Source of the DNA: Pollutibacter sp044353505
Lineage (GTDB): Bacteria; Bacteroidota; Bacteroidia; Chitinophagales; Chitinophagaceae
Direction: 5' to 3'
Assembly: GCA_044353505.1 (NCBI GenBank)
Contig: JBILBU010000008.1
Span: 1 to 64,000, forward strand
Length of the DNA: 64,000 bases
A model generated the notes under the pieces. It did no database searches. It saw nothing but the letters and a program-made list of their open reading frames with translations, and was not told the origin of the DNA. Shown here in pieces: positions 43,261-50,982 of this stretch. Made by a program: the position numbers and the translations under genes. Every line of letters begins with the position of its first letter. Positions within the stretch are counted from its first letter, which is position 1.

Positions 43261-43695
43261 TTATCGCTCTATGATAATTGGAGGAGTACTGATGGTATCG
43301 CTCTTGTTGTTTTTTTCATCTTTGACCCAGAACCTAAAAGTTGCTGTATCCGTTTCATTACAACGGGGTTGAAGTTCTACAGGATATGAAAATGAAACAA
43401 TAACCTCACCATCAAAATTTCTGGTTCTTGGAGTCTCTGCTGGAATTCTATATAGCGTCGAGTCTATAAATTCACTTGATTCACAGGTTGTCGTTGTTTT
43501 CATTACCCATATGGTATCAACAATATCTCCTTCCTTGTCTGTAAGTCGCATGATGATCTGAAGATCATATCCGATTGGCACATAGGTTGAACTAACGCTT
43601 TTCAGTTGCAATATGGGTTTTGACTGGAAAGCATCTTTCCCGCAAGCAGAAATAAACAACATGATGAGGGATAGGGCGATTAACCGATTTGTCAT
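43261..43695 (-). CDS. Small predicted lipoprotein
   Basis: A 144-residue protein with a lipoprotein signal peptide: the lipobox LFISACG puts the modified Cys at about residue 18. The rest (YVPIGYDLQIIMRLTDKEGDIVDTIWV, TATFRFWVKDEKNNKSD) looks like a single Ig/PKD-like beta domain. The function is unknown. It is divergent from the acyl transferase gene, with overlapping promoter regions. Confidence 0.85.
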   Translation of the reverse strand: MTNRLIALSLIMLFISACGKDAFQSKPILQLKSVSSTYVPIGYDLQIIMRLTDKEGDIVDTIWVMKTTTTCESSEFIDSTLYRIPAETPRTRNFDGEVIVSFSYPVELQPRCNETDTATFRFWVKDEKNNKSDTISTPPIIIER

Positions 43696-43696
43696 G

Positions 43697-43704
43697 TACC
43701 TTTG
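43697..43704 (+). promoter_or_regulatory. -7 box for the LuxE-like gene
   Basis: TACCTTTG matches TAnnTTTG exactly on the plus strand, 28 bases before the TTG start at 43733. No strong -33 box is visible. Confidence 0.5.
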
Positions 43705-43713
43705 TTATCTATT

Positions 43714-43721
43714 CAAAATTA
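43714..43721 (-). promoter_or_regulatory. -7 box for the lipoprotein gene
   Basis: On the minus strand TAATTTTG matches TAnnTTTG exactly and lies 18 bases before the lipoprotein ATG. It is interleaved with the plus-strand box at 43697-43704, so the two divergent promoters face into each other. Confidence 0.5.
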
Positions 43722-43732
43722 ACCGATTCAAG

Positions 43733-44743
43733 TTGAAAAACCTATTCGGACATCAGCAATTTAGAGAAGATTTAACCCTTCAGGGGGGAGATCAGTTTAC
43801 CCAACAAGCATTGGCCTTGTTTTGCAGTCAGGCTGCGCACAACCCGCTGTATAGGTCCTACTTGGATATACTGTCTATTGAACCAGCTTCTATCCAAGAA
43901 CTAAATAGAATTCCATTTCTTCCTATTCGATTTTTTAAGTCGCACGATATCCAAACAGGTGAATTCATTCCAGCATACTGTTTTGAAAGCAGTGGAACAA
44001 CTGGTGCTGTAAATAGCCGCCATTGTATCAAGAGCATGGCTGAGTACCTTGAAAATGCGGAAGCGAACTTTATTGAATTTTATGGCGATCCGTCTGAATA
44101 CTGCATTCTTGCACTTTTGCCCTCCTACCTAGAGCGAAAGCACTCCTCCTTGGTGTCTATGGCCGACCATTTGATCAATAAAAGTGGTCATCCTGAAAGT
44201 GGATTTTTTCTTCATGACCTTGCTCGTTTGCATGATGTAATCCAAGGATTGGAAGCTGAGGGTAAAAGAACTTTGTTGCTAGGCGTAACTTACGCGTTGC
44301 TAGATTTTGCTGAGGGCTATCCAATGAAGTTGAGAAATACTATGGTAATGGAAACGGGAGGAATGAAAGGCCGAAGGGAAGAGATAACAAGATCTCAGCT
44401 TCATGATTTTTTAAAAGATCGCTTAGGCATTGAGATGGTGCATGCTGAATATGGAATGACGGAGTTGCTCTCTCAGGCCTACTCTTTTGGAGAAGGGATA
44501 TTTGAGCCTTCATCTACGATGCAAATTCTGATGCGGTCAGCCGACGACCCCTTTGAGGTGTGGACGGCCGATGAATACCCCATGCGAAGTGGGGTTATCA
44601 ATGTGATAGATCTTGCCAACAAACATTCCATTGCATTTATTGCAACAGATGACCTTGGAAGATTTACTGGGGATGGAGGGTTTGAGGTTACAGGCAGACT
44701 GGACCATTGTGATGTCAGGGGGTGTAGCTTACTCTCTATTTAA
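43733..44743 (+). CDS. LuxE-like acyl transferase / acyl-protein synthetase
   Basis: A 336-residue member of the LuxE/acyl-protein synthetase family, which are adenylate-forming enzymes: CFESSGTTGAVNSRH is the nucleotide-binding loop, and YALLDFAEG, METGGMKGRREEITR and HAEYGMTELLSQAY are typical. The start chosen is TTG 43733 (LKNLFGHQQF), which follows the promoter box and gives the usual length; ATG 43694 or 43613 would run through the promoter and antisense to the lipoprotein gene. No LuxC/LuxD partner is present. The acyl acceptor is unknown. Confidence 0.85.
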   Translation: MKNLFGHQQFREDLTLQGGDQFTQQALALFCSQAAHNPLYRSYLDILSIEPASIQELNRIPFLPIRFFKSHDIQTGEFIPAYCFESSGTTGAVNSRHCIKSMAEYLENAEANFIEFYGDPSEYCILALLPSYLERKHSSLVSMADHLINKSGHPESGFFLHDLARLHDVIQGLEAEGKRTLLLGVTYALLDFAEGYPMKLRNTMVMETGGMKGRREEITRSQLHDFLKDRLGIEMVHAEYGMTELLSQAYSFGEGIFEPSSTMQILMRSADDPFEVWTADEYPMRSGVINVIDLANKHSIAFIATDDLGRFTGDGGFEVTGRLDHCDVRGCSLLSI

Positions 44744-44794
44744 TTAATGAGATAATTGTAATAAACCCTTTAATTTTGGTTTAACAACTAACAC

Positions 44795-44968
44795 ATGAGT
44801 GTACTTAAGCAAATTGCCACCTATTTATATCTTCGAAAAAAAGACCCCAACACACCCAATTCTTCTTGGGTAAATTACATGCATGGCATCAACAGGATTT
44901 CACTGTTGCTTTTTCTATTCGCAATTGTTGTGATTATTGTGAAGCTGATTTTGAAAAAGTCATCTTAG
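44795..44968 (+). CDS. 57-residue single-helix membrane protein
   Basis: An ORF of 57 codons starting MSVLKQIATYLYLRKKDPN. The segment NSSWVNYMHGINRIS is followed by a hydrophobic helix (LLLFLFAIVVIIVKLIL) and a Lys-Lys-Ser-Ser end. I recall similar short proteins next to cell-envelope genes in Bacteroidota (a DUF6728-like family), which supports it as real. It follows the LuxE-like gene by 51 bases, and its stop overlaps the lpxB stop on the other strand. Confidence 0.72.
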   Translation: MSVLKQIATYLYLRKKDPNTPNSSWVNYMHGINRISLLLFLFAIVVIIVKLILKKSS

Positions 44969-46086
44969 GACATCGAGTAAATAATTGTTGCTGCCTTCTC
45001 TGAAGCTTTGCCACCGGCACTGAGTAATGAATGAAGCGCCTGGTAGTCTGATGCGATTTGTTTTTTGGTTGATTCGTCCATGAGAATTTTTGATAATTCT
45101 TTCTTGATGTTGGTGGGGTTGAGTTCATCTTGAATAAGCTCCTTTACCACTAAGCGGTTCATGATAAGATTAACTAGAGAGATATAGGCTACCTTAATCA
45201 CTCTTTTTGCAATTGCATAGGATATCGGGGATCCCTTGTAGCAGACAACTTGAGGAACGCCAAAGAGTGCTGTTTCGAGTGTGGCAGTTCCAGAAGTAAC
45301 CAATGCTGCATCAGCAATGCTGAGCAAGCCATAAGTATCTCCTTTCAATACATGCACATTGTTGTATGCTTTGGTATACTGCCCAATTAATTCATCATGT
45401 ATACCTGGAGCTTGTGCCACTACAAATTCCTGTTCAGGGAAGTCCAAACTCGCTTTTAGCATAATGGGTAACTTCTTTTCAATTTCCTGTTTTCTAGATC
45501 CTGGAAGAAGTGCAATTATTTTTTTGTCATTTGAGATCCCCAATGAGGCTTTTGTTTCTGCAGCTTGACTGGTGCTCTTAAACGCATCAATGATTTCTAT
45601 AAGCGGATGACCTACATAGGCAACTTCAAAATCCCATTTTTTATAGAATTCTTTTTCAAAAGGAAGTATCACCATCATCTTGTCGATAACCGTTCTCAAT
45701 GTTTTCACACGATTTTCTTTCCACGCCCACACTTGTGGTGAAATATAATAAGCTGTTTTGTATCCCTTTTGTTTTGCAAATTTTGCAATTGGGATATTGA
45801 ATCCTGGATAATCTACAAAGATGACAATATCTGGATTGAATTGGGTGAGATCTCTTTTGCAGTATCTCATGTTTCCAAGTATGGTAGGTAGGTTGGCAAT
45901 GACTTCGATAAAGCCCATAAAGGCCAGGTCCCTATAGTGTTTCACGATTACAGCTCCTTCCTTTTCCATTAAGTCGCCGCCCCAAGCCCTTACGTTGGCA
46001 TCAGCATCTTTTTGTCGCAGGGCCTGTATCAATTTACTGGCATGTAAATCTCCTGAAGCTTCTCCTGCGATGATGTAGTATTTCAT
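44965..46086 (-). CDS. lpxB: Lipid-A-disaccharide synthase
   Basis: LpxB joins UDP-2,3-diacylglucosamine and lipid X to form the lipid A disaccharide. The 373-residue product starts at ATG 46086 (MKYYIIAGEASGDLHASKLI), the canonical N-terminus; the frame is open 30 bases further. Other motifs are VDYPGFNIPIAKFAK, YISPQVWAWKENRV and the GT-B donor site LVTSGTATLETALFGVPQVVCYK. It is the last gene of the surE-(99 aa)-lpxB operon. Confidence 0.97.
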   Translation of the reverse strand: MKYYIIAGEASGDLHASKLIQALRQKDADANVRAWGGDLMEKEGAVIVKHYRDLAFMGFIEVIANLPTILGNMRYCKRDLTQFNPDIVIFVDYPGFNIPIAKFAKQKGYKTAYYISPQVWAWKENRVKTLRTVIDKMMVILPFEKEFYKKWDFEVAYVGHPLIEIIDAFKSTSQAAETKASLGISNDKKIIALLPGSRKQEIEKKLPIMLKASLDFPEQEFVVAQAPGIHDELIGQYTKAYNNVHVLKGDTYGLLSIADAALVTSGTATLETALFGVPQVVCYKGSPISYAIAKRVIKVAYISLVNLIMNRLVVKELIQDELNPTNIKKELSKILMDESTKKQIASDYQALHSLLSAGGKASEKAATIIYSMS

Positions 46087-46108
46087 GGTTGATGCAAGGT
46101 TGGTTCGC

Positions 46109-46408
46109 TTATCCAAAAAATTTAAATATCAATGCGGATGAAGCGTATATCAATGTAACTGTGAAGATGCCCTTTGCCGTTTTGTCCCTTTCGCCATTGA
46201 TAAACACAGTGAACAAAACAATATTGAGTAAAAGACATGGTATCGTGATTGCAGTAATCAATTGTTTATTTGTTCGAAGCGTGGATATGAAATCGGCAAA
46301 TCCAAAGAAGCTAAATTTCCAATAGTAGTATCCAAAGAAACTAATCATCGGCATGATTAGTCCAATGATTATCCCATAGGCGAAATTGTCTTTCTTGAAG
46401 ATTACCAT
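46109..46408 (-). CDS. Small three-helix membrane protein, unknown
   Basis: A 99-residue protein with three hydrophobic segments (about residues 10-28, 52-70 and 80-97). I do not recognise the family beyond small Bacteroidota membrane proteins. It overlaps the surE stop by 7 bases and precedes lpxB by 22, so it is read with both and may have an envelope role. Confidence 0.72.
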   Translation of the reverse strand: MVIFKKDNFAYGIIIGLIMPMISFFGYYYWKFSFFGFADFISTLRTNKQLITAITIPCLLLNIVLFTVFINGERDKTAKGIFTVTLIYASSALIFKFFG

Positions 46409-47205
46409 GTGTAGTCTTTTTCTATTTTATTTTTGATTGCATAGTTGGTGAGATCGTACTGTACAGGCACGATGCTAACGTAATTATTCTTGAGTGCCCA
46501 GACATCTGTTTCTTTGCTTTTTTCCAAATTGAGAAACTCGCCGGTAAGCCAGAAATATTTTTTTCCGGAGGGATCTTTTCTTTCCTCAAATTCTTCCTCA
46601 TACTTGGCATAAGCCTGTTTACAAACCTTTACGCCTTTGATTAGGTCTACATCTCCAGTAGGGATGTTTACGTTAAGACAGAGGTGTTTGTCTGCTTTTT
46701 TAGACAACATGGTTTCTACAATCATTCGGGCATATTTTCTTGCACCGGCAAAATCTGCCTCTAAGCTATAGTCCAGTAGCGAGAATCCTGCTGAAGGAAT
46801 ATTTTCAATCGATGCTTCAATGGCAGCACTCATTGTGCCTGAGTAAATTACATTAATCGAATGATTCGCCCCATGATTGATTCCGCTTATGCAGATATCT
46901 GGTTTTCGGTGTAGCACTTTGTCCACCGCGAGTTTTACACAATCAACTGGTGTTCCGCTACAACTCCAGGTTTCTATTCCCTCCATGACATGAACGCGTT
47001 GTAGCCTCAGGGGATATCCAATCGTAATGGCATGTCCCATTCCTGATTGGGGTTTATCTGGGGCCACAACCACTATTCTTCCCAGGCCTTTAACTGCTTC
47101 AACCAGGTTCATGATGCCAGGAGCTGTTATGCCATCATCATTTACTACGAGAATAATCGGTAATTCCTTCTTTTTTGCTGTTCCTTTCTTGTTTTTCGTT
47201 GCCAT
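46402..47205 (-). CDS. surE: 5'/3'-nucleotidase SurE
   Basis: SurE is a metal-dependent nucleotidase linked to stationary-phase survival. The 267-residue product from ATG 47205 (MATKNKKG...) has the signature PIILVVNDDGITAPGI with the metal-binding Asp pair, VVAPDKPQSGMGHAIT, GTPVDCVKLAV and the INHGANHSINVIYSGTMSAA loop. The frame is open to 47226 but the extra residues are unlike the family. It leads the operon with the 99-residue protein and lpxB. Confidence 0.96.
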   Translation of the reverse strand: MATKNKKGTAKKKELPIILVVNDDGITAPGIMNLVEAVKGLGRIVVVAPDKPQSGMGHAITIGYPLRLQRVHVMEGIETWSCSGTPVDCVKLAVDKVLHRKPDICISGINHGANHSINVIYSGTMSAAIEASIENIPSAGFSLLDYSLEADFAGARKYARMIVETMLSKKADKHLCLNVNIPTGDVDLIKGVKVCKQAYAKYEEEFEERKDPSGKKYFWLTGEFLNLEKSKETDVWALKNNYVSIVPVQYDLTNYAIKNKIEKDYTW

Positions 47206-47266
47206 AATAAGGGTTAAAAGTAGCACATAATTTGATGAGGATTGTGTGCTTATGGTCCTGACTGCA

Positions 47267-47278
47267 CTAAAAATTTAG
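47267..47278 (+). promoter_or_regulatory. Operator-like palindrome 1 of the XRE/S24 regulator
   Basis: CTAAA-AA-TTTAG is a dyad that shares the CTAAA/TTTAG half-sites of the second palindrome. The centres are about 31 bases apart, near three DNA turns, so both would lie on the same helix face. Confidence 0.5.
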
Positions 47279-47295
47279 CAAAAAATACATTGAAA

Positions 47296-47316
47296 ACTAA
47301 ATAATTTAGTATATTG
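47296..47316 (+). promoter_or_regulatory. Operator-like palindrome 2 overlapping the regulator's -7 box
   Basis: ACTAAAT-A-ATTTAGT (47296-47310) is a perfect 15-base dyad. A -7-like TATATTG (47310-47316) begins at its last base, 17 bases before the ATG at 47334. Binding here should block the promoter, so autorepression is likely. Confidence 0.55.
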
Positions 47317-47333
47317 CCCCCAAATTCATTAGT

Positions 47334-48089
47334 ATGTCACAATCATTTGCCGGACAAAACCTCAAGTATCTGCGAAAGCTAAAGGGCTTGACCCAAGAAG
47401 AGTTTGCAAATAAACTTCAAATTAAGCGTTCTCTTTTGGGTGCGTATGAAGAGGACCGTGCTGAACCTAGAATTGATGTATTGGAAATTGTAAGTGATCA
47501 GTTCGAGATCAGTCTAGACGATCTACTGCGTAGAGACCTTAGCGAGTCGAAGACCAACTATCTGGCTAAGCGCAGGCAACAAAAGTTAGGTGGTGAAACT
47601 AATCTTGTGCATTTTGTTCCTGTAAAAGCAGCAGCGGGTTATTTGGCAGGCTATGCGGATGAGGAGTTTATTGATGAGCTCAATACGTTCACCCTGCCAA
47701 TGCTGGGAAGTGGCCATTATAGGGCCTTTGAGATTATTGGTGATAGCATGCTGCCTACCCCGACCGGGTCAATTATAGTTGGACAAAAGATTGATTCCTT
47801 AGCCGATGTTAAGCAGCATTCCACCTATATTGTAGTAAGCAGAAATGAGGGGATTGTATACAAAAGGGTGTCGATGTCAACAAAGTCAAAAGCTAAGGTC
47901 ACATTGACCAGTGATAATCCTTCATTCCAGCCTTATAATGTAAATGCCGAGGATGTACTTGAAATCTGGCAGGCCCAAATTGTAATTACAAAAGTTGCTC
48001 AGCAGCAGCGTTGGGACGTTGGCCAGCTCGCCAACCTTGTTACAAATCTACAGGAGCAGGTCAGTTCAATGAAAAAACGAATGAACTAA
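47334..48089 (+). CDS. XRE-family regulator with LexA/CI-type S24 peptidase domain
   Basis: A 251-residue repressor-like protein. Residues about 8-62 are a helix-turn-helix (LKYLRKLKGLTQEEFANKLQIKRS). The C-terminal S24 domain has the catalytic Ser in GDSMLPT (S138) and Lys in GIVYKRVS (K177). An Ala-Gly cleavage site lies at 101-102 or 105-106 (AAAGYLAGYA), so RecA-stimulated self-cleavage as in LexA/CI is possible. It is not canonical LexA (the HTH is XRE-type), and no prophage surrounds it, so it may be the lineage's own stress or SOS-like regulator. Two palindromes lie in its promoter. Confidence 0.9.
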   Translation: MSQSFAGQNLKYLRKLKGLTQEEFANKLQIKRSLLGAYEEDRAEPRIDVLEIVSDQFEISLDDLLRRDLSESKTNYLAKRRQQKLGGETNLVHFVPVKAAAGYLAGYADEEFIDELNTFTLPMLGSGHYRAFEIIGDSMLPTPTGSIIVGQKIDSLADVKQHSTYIVVSRNEGIVYKRVSMSTKSKAKVTLTSDNPSFQPYNVNAEDVLEIWQAQIVITKVAQQQRWDVGQLANLVTNLQEQVSSMKKRMN

Positions 48090-48154
48090 GGGGGTTTTGG
48101 CCCAAAAATCAATCGGCTGCAATAATTTTATACACACTCCGTTGATAAACTTGG

Positions 48155-48186
48155 TTTACGAAGGCTGAGTCATTCGTTTATCTTTG
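48155..48186 (+). promoter_or_regulatory. Topoisomerase IV operon promoter
   Basis: TTTA (48155-48158), 20 bases, then TATCTTTG (48179-48186) match the Bacteroidota promoter with one mismatch in the -33 box. The ATG at 48243 follows after a 56-base gap. Confidence 0.62.
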
Positions 48187-48242
48187 ACCACCACCATTCC
48201 ATTTTGGAGTCCGGCAGGATTATAATATTTAAGTGAAGAAGA

Positions 48243-50138
48243 ATGTCTAAGCAGCAGGAAAAGAAGGTATATGAATACAATGAAGACTCAATAAGGAGTC
48301 TTGACTGGAAAGAGCATATTCGGTTACGTCCGGGGATGTACATTGGCAAACTTGGCGATGGGAGCAGCCAGGATGATGGTATCTATGTACTGCTAAAAGA
48401 GGTAATGGACAATTGCATTGATGAGCACATGATGGGCTTTGGCAAGCAAATTGACCTATCGCTTGAAGGTAAAGAGGTTACGATACGTGACTATGGAAGG
48501 GGAATTCCTTTGGGTAAATTGGTTGACGTAGTGAGCAAGATAAATACTGGGGCAAAATACGACAGTAAGGCCTTTCAAAAGAGTGTGGGTCTAAATGGTG
48601 TCGGTACCAAAGCAGTAAATGCACTGAGTGAATATTTTAAAGTAATAGCATACCGTGATGGTAAGGAGAAAGTTGCCGAATTCAAAAGGGGCGAGCTGAT
48701 TAAGGAGCATAAGGAGTCAAGTTCAACTGAATCCAACGGAACACTTGTCGTTTTTATTCCTGATGAAGCCATTTTCCGTAACTACCATTATATATCTGAT
48801 TACATCGATAAGCAACTTTGGAATTATTGCTACCTCAATGCTGGCCTAATCATAAGTTACAACGGGCGTAAGTTCGTGAGCAAAAATGGGCTGCTTGACT
48901 TGCTTCATCGCAATGCAAATGAGGATGAGTTAAGATATCCTGTCATTCACTTGAAAGGGGAAGATATCGAAGTGGCCTTATCTCATAACAATGAATATGG
49001 AGAGGATATTTACAGCTTCGTAAACGGACAATACACAACTCAGGGAGGAACGCATGTTGTCGCCTTTAGGGAGGCATTCGTAAAAACAATCCGTGAATTT
49101 TTCAAAAAGGATTATGACACCTCTGATATCCGTCAGAGCATAGTAGCAGCAGTAGCCGTTAGGGTTCAAGAGCCGGTGTTTGAATCACAGACAAAAACAA
49201 AATTGGGATCTCAATATGTTTTTGAAGGTGGTCCTTCCATGAAGAATTTTATGATTGAGTTCTTTTCTCGGGAACTCGATAATTATCTTCACAAGAATCC
49301 GGCTGTAGCGGAGGCAATGAAAAAGAGGATTGAGCAAAGTGAAAGGGAAAGAAAAGAGCTTGCAGGGATAAAAAAATTGGCTAATGAACGCGCAAAGAAA
49401 GCCAATCTCCACAACAAGAAACTTCGTGATTGCAGGGTTCATTTGAATGAAGAACCTCCTGCAAAAGGCAAGGAGGAGTTTACAGCAAAGAAATTACTAA
49501 GTACAATTTTTATTACGGAAGGAGATTCTGCAAGTGGTTCCATCACCAAATCAAGGGAGGTTGAAACACAGGCAGTGTTTAGTTTGCGTGGAAAGCCATT
49601 GAATTCCTATGGCCTCACAAAAAAAGTTGTTTACGAAAACGAGGAGTTTAATCTGCTTCAACATGCATTGAATATTGAAGATGGGATGGACGATCTGCGG
49701 TACAACAACATCATTATTGCAACTGATGCTGATGTTGATGGGATGCATATTCGTTTGTTGCTTATGACCTTCTTTCTTCAATTCTTTCCTGACCTGGTAA
49801 GAGATGGACACGTTTATATACTTGAAACTCCTTTGTTTCGTGTAAGAAATAAACAAGAGACCATCTACTGTTACTCTGAGCAGGAAAAGAATGATGCCGT
49901 TCGAAAGATTGGCAGCAAGGCGGAAATAACCAGGTTTAAGGGATTGGGTGAAATTTCACCCGATGAGTTCAAACGGTTTATTGGTCCGGACATGAAGAAG
50001 ACTCCAGTTATCTTGGAAGCTCAAATTCATATTCAGCATATGCTTGAATATTACATGGGTAAAAACACACAAGAGCGACAAGACTTCATTGTTTCCAATT
50101 TGCGGGTAGACTTAGATACAATCAAAGAATCAATTTAA
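48243..50138 (+). CDS. parE: DNA topoisomerase IV subunit B
   Basis: The ATPase subunit of the type II topoisomerase that decatenates chromosomes. The 631-residue protein has the GHKL ATP site (EVMDNCIDEHMMGFG, RDYGRGIPLG, SVGLNGVGTKAVNAL) and the TOPRIM domain (FITEGDSASGSITKSR, IATDADVDGMHIRLLLMTFF). It lacks the long insertion of gyrase B from proteobacteria and pairs with a parC two genes on, so ParE is the better call than GyrB. Confidence 0.93.
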   Translation: MSKQQEKKVYEYNEDSIRSLDWKEHIRLRPGMYIGKLGDGSSQDDGIYVLLKEVMDNCIDEHMMGFGKQIDLSLEGKEVTIRDYGRGIPLGKLVDVVSKINTGAKYDSKAFQKSVGLNGVGTKAVNALSEYFKVIAYRDGKEKVAEFKRGELIKEHKESSSTESNGTLVVFIPDEAIFRNYHYISDYIDKQLWNYCYLNAGLIISYNGRKFVSKNGLLDLLHRNANEDELRYPVIHLKGEDIEVALSHNNEYGEDIYSFVNGQYTTQGGTHVVAFREAFVKTIREFFKKDYDTSDIRQSIVAAVAVRVQEPVFESQTKTKLGSQYVFEGGPSMKNFMIEFFSRELDNYLHKNPAVAEAMKKRIEQSERERKELAGIKKLANERAKKANLHNKKLRDCRVHLNEEPPAKGKEEFTAKKLLSTIFITEGDSASGSITKSREVETQAVFSLRGKPLNSYGLTKKVVYENEEFNLLQHALNIEDGMDDLRYNNIIIATDADVDGMHIRLLLMTFFLQFFPDLVRDGHVYILETPLFRVRNKQETIYCYSEQEKNDAVRKIGSKAEITRFKGLGEISPDEFKRFIGPDMKKTPVILEAQIHIQHMLEYYMGKNTQERQDFIVSNLRVDLDTIKESI

Positions 50139-50144
50139 TTATAG

Positions 50145-50972
50145 ATGATACATGTAGTTTTTAATGAGCAGGACGCAGAAGCGATTTCAAGGGCTTTCGA
50201 GTTGGATGAAACAATGGCAGGAAAAGTGATGGTTGTTCGTGATGATTATGCAGTAGGGCCATTGGAAAATATATCTATACCCGAGGGTACTGTGATCCGA
50301 AAGGAATGGTGGCAACATGTGTTAACTGGGGGAGATCAACATGCAATCACTGAAGAGGGAAAAGTAAATGATGAACAAGTAGTGAGCGATATTTCAGCAC
50401 TGCTTGAACATGATCAGGATGAACTGATTTGGATTTGGGCTGCTCAAAACAAACACGATGTGTGTGGATATTATTGGCTGGTGAGTCAGCTTGCTGCATT
50501 TCAAGGAAGAATTTTCATTCTTTATCTTAACAATCTTCCATTCATCAGTGATAAGGGTACAATTTTTTATCCTGATTGGCTTAGCCAGATTCCATCAAAA
50601 GAATTCCTTAAGGCCAAAAAACTTGCAAGACCTGTAACGTCTAGTGAGTTTGAGATTGATTCAGATGAGTGGAATAAAATTTGTGCCGAAGGAAGTATGG
50701 TTCGTCTGTTGGATGGGGGGAAGAAGATTACTCATCAAGCTGTTGATTTTTATGATGGGGATCTTGTGCGGTATATTTCTGGAGATAAGCAAAAGGCCTC
50801 AAAAATAATCCATGCGTTCTTATCAAAAAATAAGGAAATCACTGGTGATGCTTTCTTGTTGTGGAGGCTTAAACATATTGCAACAACAGGCAACTATGAG
50901 GTGCTGGGTGAGTTGAAGGGAATCAAGGATTTTGAGATTAGCAAGCGTTCTGGCACAGAAGCGGCTGACTAA
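50145..50972 (+). CDS. DUF1835/DUF3658 family protein
   Basis: A 275-residue protein of unknown function. The N-terminal DUF1835 part begins MIHVVFNEQDAEAISRAFEL and includes DDYAVGPLENI and IWIWAAQNKHDVCGYYWL; the C-terminal part (about residues 180-265) fits DUF3658-like sequence. It starts 6 bases after parE stops and ends 10 bases before parC starts, so it is locked into the topoisomerase IV operon. A role in chromosome topology or its regulation is guesswork from position only. Confidence 0.85.
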   Translation: MIHVVFNEQDAEAISRAFELDETMAGKVMVVRDDYAVGPLENISIPEGTVIRKEWWQHVLTGGDQHAITEEGKVNDEQVVSDISALLEHDQDELIWIWAAQNKHDVCGYYWLVSQLAAFQGRIFILYLNNLPFISDKGTIFYPDWLSQIPSKEFLKAKKLARPVTSSEFEIDSDEWNKICAEGSMVRLLDGGKKITHQAVDFYDGDLVRYISGDKQKASKIIHAFLSKNKEITGDAFLLWRLKHIATTGNYEVLGELKGIKDFEISKRSGTEAAD

Positions 50973-50982
50973 AAAACAATAC

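Noticed and set aside
47334..48089. XRE/S24 regulator as evidence of a prophage
   Set aside because: No integrase, structural phage genes or attachment-site repeats surround it; the neighbours are housekeeping genes.
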